The notes below the pieces were generated by a model. The model saw only the letters and a list, made by a program, of their open reading frames with translations. It had not been told where the DNA came from and searched no databases. Shown here piece after piece: positions 19,676 through 27,107 of a stretch of DNA of 64,000 bases. Position 1 is the stretch's first letter; each line of letters begins with the position of its first letter. Source of the DNA: Candidatus Sulfotelmatobacter sp. (lineage in GTDB: Bacteria > Acidobacteriota > Terriglobia > Terriglobales > Acidobacteriaceae); contig JASHOH010000159.1 of NCBI GenBank assembly GCA_030041215.1, positions 1 to 64,000 on the forward strand, given 5' to 3'. A program made the translations under genes and the position numbers.

Positions 19676-20422
19676 ATGAAGGTTGTTGTGATCATTCCCG
19701 CCGCGGGGCTGGGCACGCGGATGGCTTCGGCGCACGCGGCCGGAGGCCGGCAGAAGAACACTCTGCTTTCCAAGCAGTTCACGGAACTGGGTGGCACACC
19801 GATCCTCATTCGTACTTTGCGCAAGTTTGCCGCCGTCAATGCGGTGAGCGAAATCTGGGTCGCCCTTCGGCAAAATGAGATTGCCGGCTTCCGCGCGCGT
19901 CTGGAAAGCGAAGCCAAGGATATCTTGACGAAGAAGGTAGAGTACATTGTTGGCGGCGAGCATCGCCAGCATTCGGTCCAGAACGCACTGAACGCGGTCT
20001 CTGCGGCACCTGATGATATTGTGCTGGTGCATGACGCCGTGCGGCCGTTTGTTACTCACGAGATCATTCAGGACGTGATTGAGGCGGCACAGAAATACGG
20101 AGCGGCAATTGCGGGGGTGCCCGCTGTCGATACGGTGAAGCAGGTCGAGCGTACTGCTGAGGGAGCGCTCATCAAAGCGACCATTCCACGCGCCGCGATT
20201 GTGCTGGCCCAGACTCCACAGGGTTTTCGCTATGGCGTCATCAAGAAGGCCTTCGACGAGGCCGCAGCTGATGGATTTCTGGGAACGGACGAGGCCTCGC
20301 TGGTAGAGCGGTCTGGGCACGATGTTGCTGTGGTGATGGGCTCGCCGCAGAACATCAAGATCACCGCTCCTTCTGACATGGAATTGGCCGAGTTCTATTT
20401 GAAGACTTCAGATCGCCACTGA
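19676..20422 (+). CDS. ispD: 2-C-methyl-D-erythritol 4-phosphate cytidylyltransferase
   Basis: A 248-residue enzyme of the MEP isoprenoid pathway that joins MEP to CTP. The N-terminal nucleotide-binding loop IIPAAGLGTRM is followed by KQFTELGGTPIL. Further signatures are VHDAVRPFV (metal and CTP site) and PSDMELAE near the C-terminus. A small acidobacterial insertion (ASAHAAGGRQKNTLL) separates the loop from KQF. The gene is followed after only 4 bases by ispF, indicating an operon, and ispE lies 4 kb downstream. Confidence 0.95.
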   Translation: MKVVVIIPAAGLGTRMASAHAAGGRQKNTLLSKQFTELGGTPILIRTLRKFAAVNAVSEIWVALRQNEIAGFRARLESEAKDILTKKVEYIVGGEHRQHSVQNALNAVSAAPDDIVLVHDAVRPFVTHEIIQDVIEAAQKYGAAIAGVPAVDTVKQVERTAEGALIKATIPRAAIVLAQTPQGFRYGVIKKAFDEAAADGFLGTDEASLVERSGHDVAVVMGSPQNIKITAPSDMELAEFYLKTSDRH

Positions 20423-20426
20423 CCCA

Positions 20427-20957
20427 ATGCCAACGACCAACCACCGGCGACCAACGACCAGAATTGGCTACGGTTTCGATTCCCATGAATTCCGTGCCGG
20501 CATTCCGCTAAAGATCGGTGGCATTGCACTGGCGCATGACAAGGGACTTGGCGGACATTCCGACGGAGATGTGCTGCTGCATGCCATCACCGATGCTCTG
20601 CTCGGGGCGGTTGCAGCGCCGGATATTGGAGCTTTGTTTCTACCTTCCGATCCGAAATGGAAGGGTGCCGATTCGGTGGTGTTTCTGCATGAGGCGCTGA
20701 AACGGGTGCGCGGCGCAGGATATCGCGTGGCGAATGTCGATGCAAGTTTGATCATGGCCGCGCCCAGGATTGGGCCTCACGCTGCAGAAATTCGATCGCG
20801 CGTTGCCCGGTTACTGGGCGTGAGGGCTGATTGCGTCGGGCTGAAGGCGAAAACTCCTGAGGGATTAAACCTGGAAAATGCCGCAATTGCCCATGTAGCC
20901 GTGCTGCTGGAGAAGGCGGCGGCTGCGCGACGGTCTCGAAAAAAATCCAAAACGTGA
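20427..20957 (+). CDS. ispF: 2-C-methyl-D-erythritol 2,4-cyclodiphosphate synthase
   Basis: A 176-residue MEP-pathway enzyme that cyclises CDP-ME 2-phosphate with release of CMP. RIGYGFDSHEF gives the metal-binding Asp and His, and GGHSDGDVLLHAITDALLGA the third His and helix. LKAKTPEGL carries the active-site Thr-Glu. The protein normally begins close to RIGYG; here 11 additional residues (PTTNHRRPTT...) are encoded by an iterated CCAACGACC-type word, so the intergenic repeat has been absorbed into the N-terminus or the true start is obscured. A charged Lys/Arg tail ends the protein. Translationally close to ispD. Confidence 0.93.
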   Translation: MPTTNHRRPTTRIGYGFDSHEFRAGIPLKIGGIALAHDKGLGGHSDGDVLLHAITDALLGAVAAPDIGALFLPSDPKWKGADSVVFLHEALKRVRGAGYRVANVDASLIMAAPRIGPHAAEIRSRVARLLGVRADCVGLKAKTPEGLNLENAAIAHVAVLLEKAAAARRSRKKSKT

Positions 20958-20959
20958 GT

Positions 20960-21772
20960 TTATCTAGTGCGCGTCTCGGCGGCTTCGATCAGAGCGTGGA
21001 ATATGGCGCGGGAGGCTTGATCCTCATCAATAGAGCGTTCAGGGTGCCATTGCACGGCGAGCACGAAGTGATTTGAATCTGTTCCTTCCAAAGCTTCGAT
21101 GATGTTGTCATCCGGGCAGCGGGCGGAGATGCGCAGGCCCTGGCCGATCGCGTCGGCGGATTGGTGGTGGGAAGAATTCACCGGCAGCAGAATCGTTTTC
21201 TCAGCGGCTAAAGCCCCGTCTGCTTGGCTCCGCTTGCGCGGCGCTGAAGCACCGCTCTTCCACGGTTGCTCCCCATCGACAATTTGCGCCAGCTTTGACT
21301 TCCTCTCAATCTCGACTGTGTGAGCTATTGGAATTTTTCGACCGGCTTCGTGATTGACGCGCGTGCGCAGCGACTCCGGCAGGAAATCCGGGATGTGCTG
21401 CACCAGTGAACCCGAGCAGAAGACGTTCAGGCTTTGCAGTCCGTAGCAAATTCCAAGAACCGGCTTGCGTGTCTCATAGGCATCTTGCAACAAGAGAGTG
21501 TCAACAGCGTCGCGTTGAACATCGGGAGCGGCGCTGCGCAGTGAGCGCTCCGCTCCGTATTTCGCGGGGTCGACGTCAGCGTTGCTGCCGGGCAGAAGCA
21601 GGCCGTCACAGCGCTCGAAAATTTTTCGCACTTCCTCCCCTCTTCGATCAAGCGGCACGCGCAACGGTTCGCCTCCGGCTTGTTCGACGGCACGCTCATA
21701 CTGAACGATTGCGCGCTCGGCATATTCCGGATCAAGCGAATGCGGCATAGGGATGGCGATGCACGGCAGCAT
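20960..21772 (-). CDS. Class I glutamine amidotransferase (peptidase C26/PuuD-like)
   Basis: A 270-residue enzyme. The nucleophile is Cys109 in VLGICYGLQSLNV and the catalytic pair is His243/Glu245 in VQWHPERS, as in gamma-glutamyl-GABA hydrolases and related C26 peptidases. GLLLPGSNADVDPA at about 57-70 is the family substrate-loop. Residues about 169-193 are not seen at this place in relatives I know, and their DNA holds a palindromic word also found in ispE (see repeat at 21238). The substrate could be a gamma-glutamyl amine or peptide; not proven. The gene abuts the small membrane gene upstream (stop of one next to start of the other). Confidence 0.85.
   Translation of the reverse strand: MLPCIAIPMPHSLDPEYAERAIVQYERAVEQAGGEPLRVPLDRRGEEVRKIFERCDGLLLPGSNADVDPAKYGAERSLRSAAPDVQRDAVDTLLLQDAYETRKPVLGICYGLQSLNVFCSGSLVQHIPDFLPESLRTRVNHEAGRKIPIAHTVEIERKSKLAQIVDGEQPWKSGASAPRKRSQADGALAAEKTILLPVNSSHHQSADAIGQGLRISARCPDDNIIEALEGTDSNHFVLAVQWHPERSIDEDQASRAIFHALIEAAETRTR
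21238..21265. repeat. Palindromic repeat word inside the amidotransferase gene
   Basis: GCGGCGCTGAAGCACCGC followed by TCTTCCACGG. Copies with two or three differences lie at 22352-22379 (intergenic/kinase fragment) and 25216-25243 (inside ispE). Here the word is read on the opposite strand in frame as part of an insertion at residues 169-193. Confidence 0.75.
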
Positions 21773-22063
21773 TCAGCTTACTCTCTCGATCCCAGCCAGC
21801 GTTTTTAATTGCCGATAATGGCGGACCTCAATTGTCACCGAGAGAACGAAGATAACGCATCCCGCGACAAGCGCTATCGGTATGGCAATAAGCCGGTAGG
21901 CTACCCTCATATCAGGATGAACGCGGCGCAGGGCTGCAACAATCAGAGTACCGACAATGCCGAACAGTAGACTGACGGCGAATGCGATCAGGGTGCAAAT
22001 GAAGGTCACCAGCACGACCCGCACCGGGATAGTGAACCAGCGGGGTGGACGTGCTTGCGGCAT
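21773..22063 (-). CDS. Small two-helix membrane protein
   Basis: A 96-residue protein with two clear hydrophobic segments, VRVVLVTFICTLIAFAVSLL with its continuation (about 14-45) and a second at about 58-80 (AIPIALVAGCVIFVLSVTI). The stop codon is immediately followed by the start of the amidotransferase gene on the same strand, so the two are probably one operon. No family recognised. Confidence 0.6.
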   Translation of the reverse strand: MPQARPPRWFTIPVRVVLVTFICTLIAFAVSLLFGIVGTLIVAALRRVHPDMRVAYRLIAIPIALVAGCVIFVLSVTIEVRHYRQLKTLAGIERVS

Positions 22064-22332
22064 AATCTAGACTACATCAGAGCAGAGCCGATGTGCATTC
22101 CTTGGCGAGCGCCGAAGAGATTTTTAAGCCTGTCCTACCCCTCCCCCTTATGTTTGACTCTTTAGAATCATCGACTTAGCGGGGAAATCCTCTTTGATCT
22201 ACGTCGCTCAGTAACTTACGGGCAAAATCCTGGAAACAAATGACTTAGTTCAATGATATTAAACATCCAATTACCGTTTCTCGTAGATATTGTTAGCAAA
22301 CTTGTAGAGGAAGTCAACCGAAAAATTGGGGT

Positions 22333-22479
22333 TCACATCGACACCGCTAACGCGGCGCTAAAGCGCCGCTCTTCCATGGTGCGGCCGAGGTCGGTGTCTT
22401 GCGCCTTGTAAACCACACCCATCCCACCACCGCCCAGCTTCTCAATGATGCGGTAATGCGAGATGGTTTGGCCGATCAT
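22333..22479 (-). pseudogene. N-terminal fragment of a Ser/Thr protein kinase
   Basis: A 48-codon frame reads [20 protein letters not shown] then [13 protein letters not shown], which is the glycine-rich ATP loop of bacterial eukaryotic-like kinases. The VAIK lysine strand and everything after it are missing: right after DLGR the frame runs into the palindromic repeat and stops. It is a truncated relic; whether the repeat caused the break is not known. Confidence 0.8.
22352..22379. repeat. Palindromic repeat word at the kinase break point
   Basis: GCGGCGCTAAAGCGCCGC followed by TCTTCCATGG, the same word as at 21238 and 25216. Its 3' end touches the surviving kinase sequence. Confidence 0.75.
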
Positions 22480-22681
22480 CGTGCTCGCGCGCGAGCCCAC
22501 CCTTCGAAAACTCTTCGACTTTGCTCAGGGCAGGCTACGGGTGGGACCCCTCAGCCGGAATGGGAGTAATGCTACGGAGGTGGGTCGGGCAAGTCAATCG
22601 CGCGTGAGCGGAGGATGGGCCAGAAGCGAATGCAAAGCAGAAGTCACGCGGCATTTTCAGGTAGTGTATAAGTAATTAAGT

Positions 22682-23419
22682 ATGTCGCAGGCGGCATCAG
22701 CCATTACGCGGAGCCCCGCCGATGTAGTTCGGATCACGCCCGTTTCGCAGGCGGCGAATGGAGTGTGCTACGCCACATCCGGTGAAATCTCGGTCAGCTC
22801 TTTCGATCTGGAGCGCATGATTGGCGCCGTTCCCGTTAAGATCGCCACAGCTCTCCGGCGCAAGGCTTACTACTTCGTTCCGCTGACGGTCGGGCAGGGC
22901 GAGGACACGCTCATCGCCGACCGGTATGACGTGGCGCTCAGCGATAACGCCGTGTGCCATCGCAATTTGAATCTGGGCGATTCACAGTGCGTGTTCATCT
23001 CCACGCGGTTGATGGATGACAAGTTTTCAGTCGCTTTCGAGTTCTATATCAATGTAGGACATGCACTGGTAGAAATCGCCGGCGTTTCGCGGGAGTTCAG
23101 CGAGCTGGCATGGAAGCAGGTAGATGCTGGCGTGCGTGGTGAGACCTCACTGGATGCTTGGGAATCCCGCAAGCTGGCAAGCGCCCGTGGGCCCGACGCC
23201 GAGCGTTATAAGAACGAATATTTCGAGGCGACGTTTGCCGACACGATTTCTATCTACCTGCTCTCGATGTATCTAGACGTGGACTATCACGATCTGCGGG
23301 AGCGGGATTATCCTCTGCTGGCGCCATCGGCGCTGGCTGAGCGCTTGCGGAAAGTGGCGGAGCTGTTCCCGGCGAATCCGGGATATGAATTTGCGGTGCT
23401 GTACAGGCGGCGGGGATAA
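22682..23419 (+). CDS. Conserved-looking hypothetical protein
   Basis: A 245-residue soluble protein. I do not recognise a domain. It has no signal peptide or membrane helix. Regular alternation (SVSSFDLERMIGAVPVKIAT, SVAFEFYINVGHALVEIAG) suggests an alpha/beta fold, and acidic-aromatic clusters (YLDVDYHDLRERDYPLL) occur near the C-terminus. The open frame has normal codon bias for this genome and is long, so I consider it real. It is convergent with the cupredoxin-like gene. No ribosome site is clear. Confidence 0.6.
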   Translation: MSQAASAITRSPADVVRITPVSQAANGVCYATSGEISVSSFDLERMIGAVPVKIATALRRKAYYFVPLTVGQGEDTLIADRYDVALSDNAVCHRNLNLGDSQCVFISTRLMDDKFSVAFEFYINVGHALVEIAGVSREFSELAWKQVDAGVRGETSLDAWESRKLASARGPDAERYKNEYFEATFADTISIYLLSMYLDVDYHDLRERDYPLLAPSALAERLRKVAELFPANPGYEFAVLYRRRG

Positions 23420-23451
23420 GGCCGACGCGGGGCAGTGCCCACTCTACAACC

Positions 23452-24264
23452 TCACTTATTCCCGATCGCAAAATTGACTGTGCTGGCCGAATTTGCGTTT
23501 ACCGTGACCGATTTCTGCCAAGTCTTCGGGTCGCTGAACACCGGCCGCTGCACGGCGTGCTCGGTGAGCACGTCATAGGCCTGTTCCTTACCGATCAGAA
23601 TCCAGCCCTCGTGCCATGCCACGATTTCATAGGTTCCGGCAGGGACATTGGTGAACTCGAAACGTCCGCTCTCGTCGGTAACGGCATAATACGGGTGAGC
23701 GGCGACCATCATTTCGGCATTCATCCAAACGTGGCCGCCGTTACAACGGAGATTGACCAGGCCGGGAGTTGACATGCTGCGCGTTACGACCTGGTTAGGA
23801 AATGGGAAAGGCAGGTTGTAGCTGGCAGCTCCATCCATGTGGATGGTGTGCAGCGTGGCATCGGAACTTTGCATCGACAACATTGCATTCTGCGGCACCA
23901 GAAGAATATGCGGAATGTAGCGGCAATGCTTCTGGTCAAGGTGACGGCGCTGTTCGGGAAGTTCCATCGCTTTTCCAGCATGGATGTTCTTCAGGTAAAC
24001 GACGGTGTTGGCGACTCCGTTATCCGGCCCAATAATGAGACGATCCAAAGAAGCCGTTTTCTGGCCATCAATTTCGCAGATGGCTGGGTCTTTGGTGATG
24101 GGCAACTCAAGCTCGCGGGGAACAGGTCCAGACCATTTGACGGTGCCGGAAATGGTGCCTCCGTCGGTAATCGAGATGACTTGGTAGTCCGATTGCGCGG
24201 CAGCGAGAGTTACGGCCGCAAGTGAAAAAAACAGCCCAGAAACGACGGTATTCATTTTCCGCAT
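23452..24264 (-). CDS. Secreted cupredoxin-like protein with CarboxypepD_reg-like C-half
   Basis: A 270-residue exported protein with a signal peptide (about 4-24, ending LAAAQ). Residues 35-185 contain ANTVVYLKNI, a second His/Cys-containing strand (QKHCRYIPHILL) and ATLHTIHM, followed by LRCNGGHVWMNAEMM. The spacing His139, Cys174, His178, Met181 fits a type 1 copper site (cupredoxin). Residues 195-225 (DESGRFEFTNVPAGTYEIVA) match a carboxypeptidase-regulatory strand set. Proteins of this type are often found with respiratory or copper genes; here it is alone. Function as electron carrier is inference. Start uncertain: ATG at 24264 or 24255. Confidence 0.65.
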   Translation of the reverse strand: MRKMNTVVSGLFFSLAAVTLAAAQSDYQVISITDGGTISGTVKWSGPVPRELELPITKDPAICEIDGQKTASLDRLIIGPDNGVANTVVYLKNIHAGKAMELPEQRRHLDQKHCRYIPHILLVPQNAMLSMQSSDATLHTIHMDGAASYNLPFPFPNQVVTRSMSTPGLVNLRCNGGHVWMNAEMMVAAHPYYAVTDESGRFEFTNVPAGTYEIVAWHEGWILIGKEQAYDVLTEHAVQRPVFSDPKTWQKSVTVNANSASTVNFAIGNK

Positions 24265-24612
24265 ATAAAGAAGCCCCGTTAGCCCACCGCCCGTTGCTGC
24301 GCTTGCGATCGCGTACAACGCGGGCTGGAATTTTGGATCGTCTTGCTTTCCACAAGCAACGTCACCAACTTGCGGGACAGCGCTGCACAGGGGCCCGGCC
24401 TGGGGCGGCCAGCGCTATCGTTTGCGGTCGTACCGGATTCCAAACGGGAGGACCGTCACCGGCTCGTGTGATCGGAATCACTGACATTAGACTGCGCTAA
24501 TTGTCCTCGGCGGTCGAGATTACCAAGGTGATATCTCCGCAGGGGGTGGCCATAACCAGACATAACAAGTGCCGCTTCCCGCTTCAGGGCGAAGTATTTA
24601 CAATCGTCCTCC
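24265..24612. other. Non-coding region between divergent genes
   Basis: No gene recognised and no strong promoter or hairpin seen. It separates the cupredoxin-like gene from ispE, and must hold both promoters. Confidence 0.35.
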
Positions 24613-25749
24613 ATGTCGGTAACCGTGCGATCTTTCGCGAAGATCAATCTCGGGCTACGTATTGGCGCCCGGCGGCAGGATGGTTTTCACGATCTGCTGA
24701 CGGTCTATCAAACGATTGGGCTGCATGATGTTATCCGGCTAACGGTAGAGCGCGGCAGCGGGATTGAAATTCACTGCACTGATTCCAGAGTTCCCTATGA
24801 TGAGTCGAATACTTGTCACCGCATCGTTGAGAAGGCATTGTCCGTACTGGGTGCGAAGGGCCGCGTTCTAATCGAAATTGAAAAGCGATTGCCAGTGCAG
24901 GGCGGGCTCGGTGGGGCTTCGTCGAATGCCGTAGCGGCGCTAATCGCGCTCGAGAGAGCTTTGAAGAAAAATTTGTCGGCATCAGAACGGCTGCGTATTG
25001 CGAGAGAAGTGGGTTCGGACTTGCCGCTTTTTCTGATCGGCGGCACAGTTCTAGGGATTGGTCGTGGGGAAGAGGTTTATCCGCTGGAAGATTTGTCAGC
25101 GATGGCCTGCGTGGTGGTGACGCCGGAGGTGGGAGTGTCTACGCCGAAGGCTTTTGTGGAGTGGGACCGACGACAGGCGCAGGGGCCAAAGCCCCCTTCC
25201 TCAAAGGCTCCTGACGCGGCGCTGAAGCGCCGCTCTTGCACGCTCGACCCAGAGTGCGGGGAGGAACAGGTCGCCGGGCTTCGCCCGGCCGGACAGCCCC
25301 GTTCGGCTCGCTCACGCTCGCTCAGGGCAGGCTGGACGGCTGTCCCCACGTTGACCAGCCCCGCTACGTCCGATAGAATGAGTGAGCTTAGCCTAGAGCT
25401 TTCGGCGTGGCTGAGCGAGAGCTTTTCCGGTGCTCCTCAGAGTGGTCGGCGGTTCAGGAGGGGCCGGGCCGAGAACCTGCTTCTCGCGCTTGTCCGGACC
25501 GGGATTCAGAACGACTTCGAACAGGTCGTCCTTCCCGAGTATCCCGAGTTGAGTGAAGCGAAGCGTGCGTTGGAGGGCGCGGGCGCGAAATATGCGTCGT
25601 TGTCAGGCTCTGGCTCGGCGTTGTATGGATTATTCGCCCGCCGAGAACGCGCGCGGCTTGCGGCAAGGCGACTGCGCCAGCAAGGTTGGGAGGCGCAGGA
25701 AACGGTCACGCTGATGCGACGGCAATATTGGAAGCGGATAATCGCGTAG
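24613..25749 (+). CDS. ispE: 4-diphosphocytidyl-2-C-methyl-D-erythritol kinase with in-frame repeat insertion
   Basis: A GHMP-family kinase of the MEP pathway that phosphorylates CDP-ME with ATP. SFAKINLGLRI supplies Lys10, LPVQGGLGGASSNAVAAL (93-110) is the ATP loop, and GSDLPLFL carries the catalytic Asp136. SLSGSGSALYGLF near the C-terminus is the third GHMP motif. The protein is 378 residues, whereas the family is usually about 280-310. The surplus is at residues about 187-255, Pro/Arg/Ser-rich, encoded by palindromic repeat words. Both sides of the insertion remain in frame with all catalytic motifs intact, so the enzyme is probably active. ispD and ispF lie 4 kb upstream. Confidence 0.92.
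   Translation: MSVTVRSFAKINLGLRIGARRQDGFHDLLTVYQTIGLHDVIRLTVERGSGIEIHCTDSRVPYDESNTCHRIVEKALSVLGAKGRVLIEIEKRLPVQGGLGGASSNAVAALIALERALKKNLSASERLRIAREVGSDLPLFLIGGTVLGIGRGEEVYPLEDLSAMACVVVTPEVGVSTPKAFVEWDRRQAQGPKPPSSKAPDAALKRRSCTLDPECGEEQVAGLRPAGQPRSARSRSLRAGWTAVPTLTSPATSDRMSELSLELSAWLSESFSGAPQSGRRFRRGRAENLLLALVRTGIQNDFEQVVLPEYPELSEAKRALEGAGAKYASLSGSGSALYGLFARRERARLAARRLRQQGWEAQETVTLMRRQYWKRIIA
25171..25377. repeat. Composite palindromic insertion inside ispE
   Basis: Roughly 200 bases holding three hairpins: GCGGCGCTGAAGCGCCGC (25216), GCCGGGC-TTC-GCCCGGC (25273-25289) and GGACAGCC...GGCTGTCC (25291/25338-25345). The first word recurs at 21238 and 22352, the second and third at 17611-17660, and GCTCAGGGCAGGCT at about 22519. 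Boundaries are estimated from the protein. Confidence 0.7.
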
Positions 25750-25770
25750 CAGCATGGCGCGCAAATTTTT

Positions 25771-25856
25771 GATTGTTGATTGTTGATTTTTGATTGAAAA
25801 TCTATATGTACCCGTGATGGGGTTTCAATCGACAATCAGCAGTCAACATCAACAAT
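25771..25856. repeat. Iterated-word foldback (TTGATTG type)
   Basis: Left arm 25771-25800 iterates GATTGTTGATTGTTGATT; right arm 25822-25856 iterates its complement (CAATCGACAATC.., CAACATCAACAAT). It separates ispE from tRNA-Gln. Confidence 0.75.
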
Positions 25857-25864
25857 GGCTTTAC

Positions 25865-25938
25865 TGGGCCGTCGACTAATGGTAGGTCAAGTGCCTTTGG
25901 AGCACTTTGTCTAGGTTCGAATCCTAGCGGCCCAGCCA
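25865..25938 (+). tRNA. tRNA-Gln (anticodon TTG)
   Basis: The acceptor strands TGGGCCG and CGGCCCA pair fully; the anticodon stem AGTGC/GCACT encloses CTTTGGA, giving anticodon TTG; the T-arm CTAGG-TTCGAAT-CCTAG is canonical. The 3' CCA is encoded (GCCA at 25935-25938). It sits between two foldback repeats, so it may be a separate transcript. Confidence 0.95.
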
Positions 25939-25943
25939 GAAAT

Positions 25944-26028
25944 CAGTTCTCAGTTGCCAGTTCTTGGTTCTCAGTTGAACTGGCCGAGCCCCAAAAACTG
26001 AGAATTGACAACAGAGAACTGAGAACTG
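25944..26028. repeat. Iterated-word foldback (GTTCTCAGTT type)
   Basis: Left arm 25944-25980 (CAGTTCTCAGTTGCCAGTTC...) and right arm 25996-26028 (AACTGAGAATTG..., GAGAACTGAGAACTG) are imperfect complements. The right arm ends 2 bases before the prs start codon and occupies the place of its ribosome site. Confidence 0.75.
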
Positions 26029-26030
26029 CT

Positions 26031-27092
26031 ATGGCTACCCTGATCACCGAAAAGGCGGAAAAGGTCGAGAAGAAGTCCGAACACATGGCCGACGAGAAGC
26101 CGGAGCGCAAACCGCGCCCGCGCGCGGATGACAAGTTCAAAATCTTCAGTGGCACGGCGAACGAGCCGCTGGCGGATGAGGTTTGCAATTTTCTCGGCAT
26201 GCCCAGGGGGCAGGCGCAGGTGGTCCGCTTCGCCGATGGCGAGGCCTACGTGCAGATTCAGGAGAACGTGCGCGGCGCCGACGTTTTCGTGATGCAGCCG
26301 ACTTGCCGCACCGTGCACCTGAATGGCAAGAGTTCCAGCGTCGATGAGCACCTGATGGAGTTGCTGTTGATGATTGACGCGCTCAAGCGCGCTTCAGCCC
26401 GGCGCATCACAGCGGTGATGCCATATTTCGGCTACGCACGGCAGGACCGCAAGGACAAGCCGCGCAGCCCGATTTCATCGAAGCTGGTGGCAGATTTGTT
26501 GACGACCGCCGGTGCACAACGGGCACTGATTGTGGATTTGCATACGCCGCAGTTGCAGGGATTTTTCAATATTCCGGTGGACCATCTGTTCGCTTCACCG
26601 GTGCTGGTGGATCACTTTAAGAAGCTGAATCTACCGAACTTGACGGTGGTCTCTCCCGATGCGGGAGGCGTGGAGCGAGCTCGTTTTTTTGCCAAGAAAG
26701 TCGACGCGGCCCTGGCCATAGTCGACAAGCGCCGCACGGACGTGAACGTAGCCGAAGTGATGCACGTCATCGGCGATGTGAACGGGCGCACGTGCTTGAT
26801 CATCGATGATCTGATCGACACGGCAGGCACGCTGGTGAAAACCGCGAAGGCTCTGATCGAGAACGGCGCGACTGAGGTTTACGCGTGTTCGTCGCACGCG
26901 GTTCTTTCGGGCCCGGCCGTGGAAAACATTTCGAAGTCGATAATTCGCGAAGTCGTGGTGACGAACACGATTCCGCTGAGCGAGGAGGCCAAGCGCGAGC
27001 CAAAAATTCGCGTGCTTTCCATCGCAGGGTTGATCGGCCGGGCGATTCAGGCCAATCACGAAGAGACTTCGGTAAGCAAGTTATTCATCTAG
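26031..27092 (+). CDS. prs: Ribose-phosphate pyrophosphokinase
   Basis: A 353-residue enzyme making PRPP from ribose 5-phosphate and ATP, feeding purine, pyrimidine, His, Trp and NAD synthesis. KIFSGTANEPLADEVC starts the conserved core at about residue 36; VMPYFGYARQDRKD is the flexible ATP loop, DLHTPQLQGFF the regulatory-site region, and LIIDDLIDTAGTL the PRPP-binding loop. Residues 1-35 are a Glu/Lys-rich extension absent from most Prs proteins; translation could instead begin at the internal ATG at about residue 19. It precedes rplY by 15 bases. Confidence 0.95.
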   Translation: MATLITEKAEKVEKKSEHMADEKPERKPRPRADDKFKIFSGTANEPLADEVCNFLGMPRGQAQVVRFADGEAYVQIQENVRGADVFVMQPTCRTVHLNGKSSSVDEHLMELLLMIDALKRASARRITAVMPYFGYARQDRKDKPRSPISSKLVADLLTTAGAQRALIVDLHTPQLQGFFNIPVDHLFASPVLVDHFKKLNLPNLTVVSPDAGGVERARFFAKKVDAALAIVDKRRTDVNVAEVMHVIGDVNGRTCLIIDDLIDTAGTLVKTAKALIENGATEVYACSSHAVLSGPAVENISKSIIREVVVTNTIPLSEEAKREPKIRVLSIAGLIGRAIQANHEETSVSKLFI

Positions 27093-27107
27093 GTAAGGAC
27101 TCAACTT

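Larger units (their letters stand above)
22064..22681. other. Intergenic region with kinase fragment and repeat
   Basis: Contains the Ser/Thr kinase scrap (22333-22479), the palindromic word (22352-22379) and GCTCAGGGCAGGCT at about 22519, a 14-mer shared with the ispE insertion. The stretch 22140-22330 is A/T-rich compared with its surroundings and has no gene. Confidence 0.5.
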
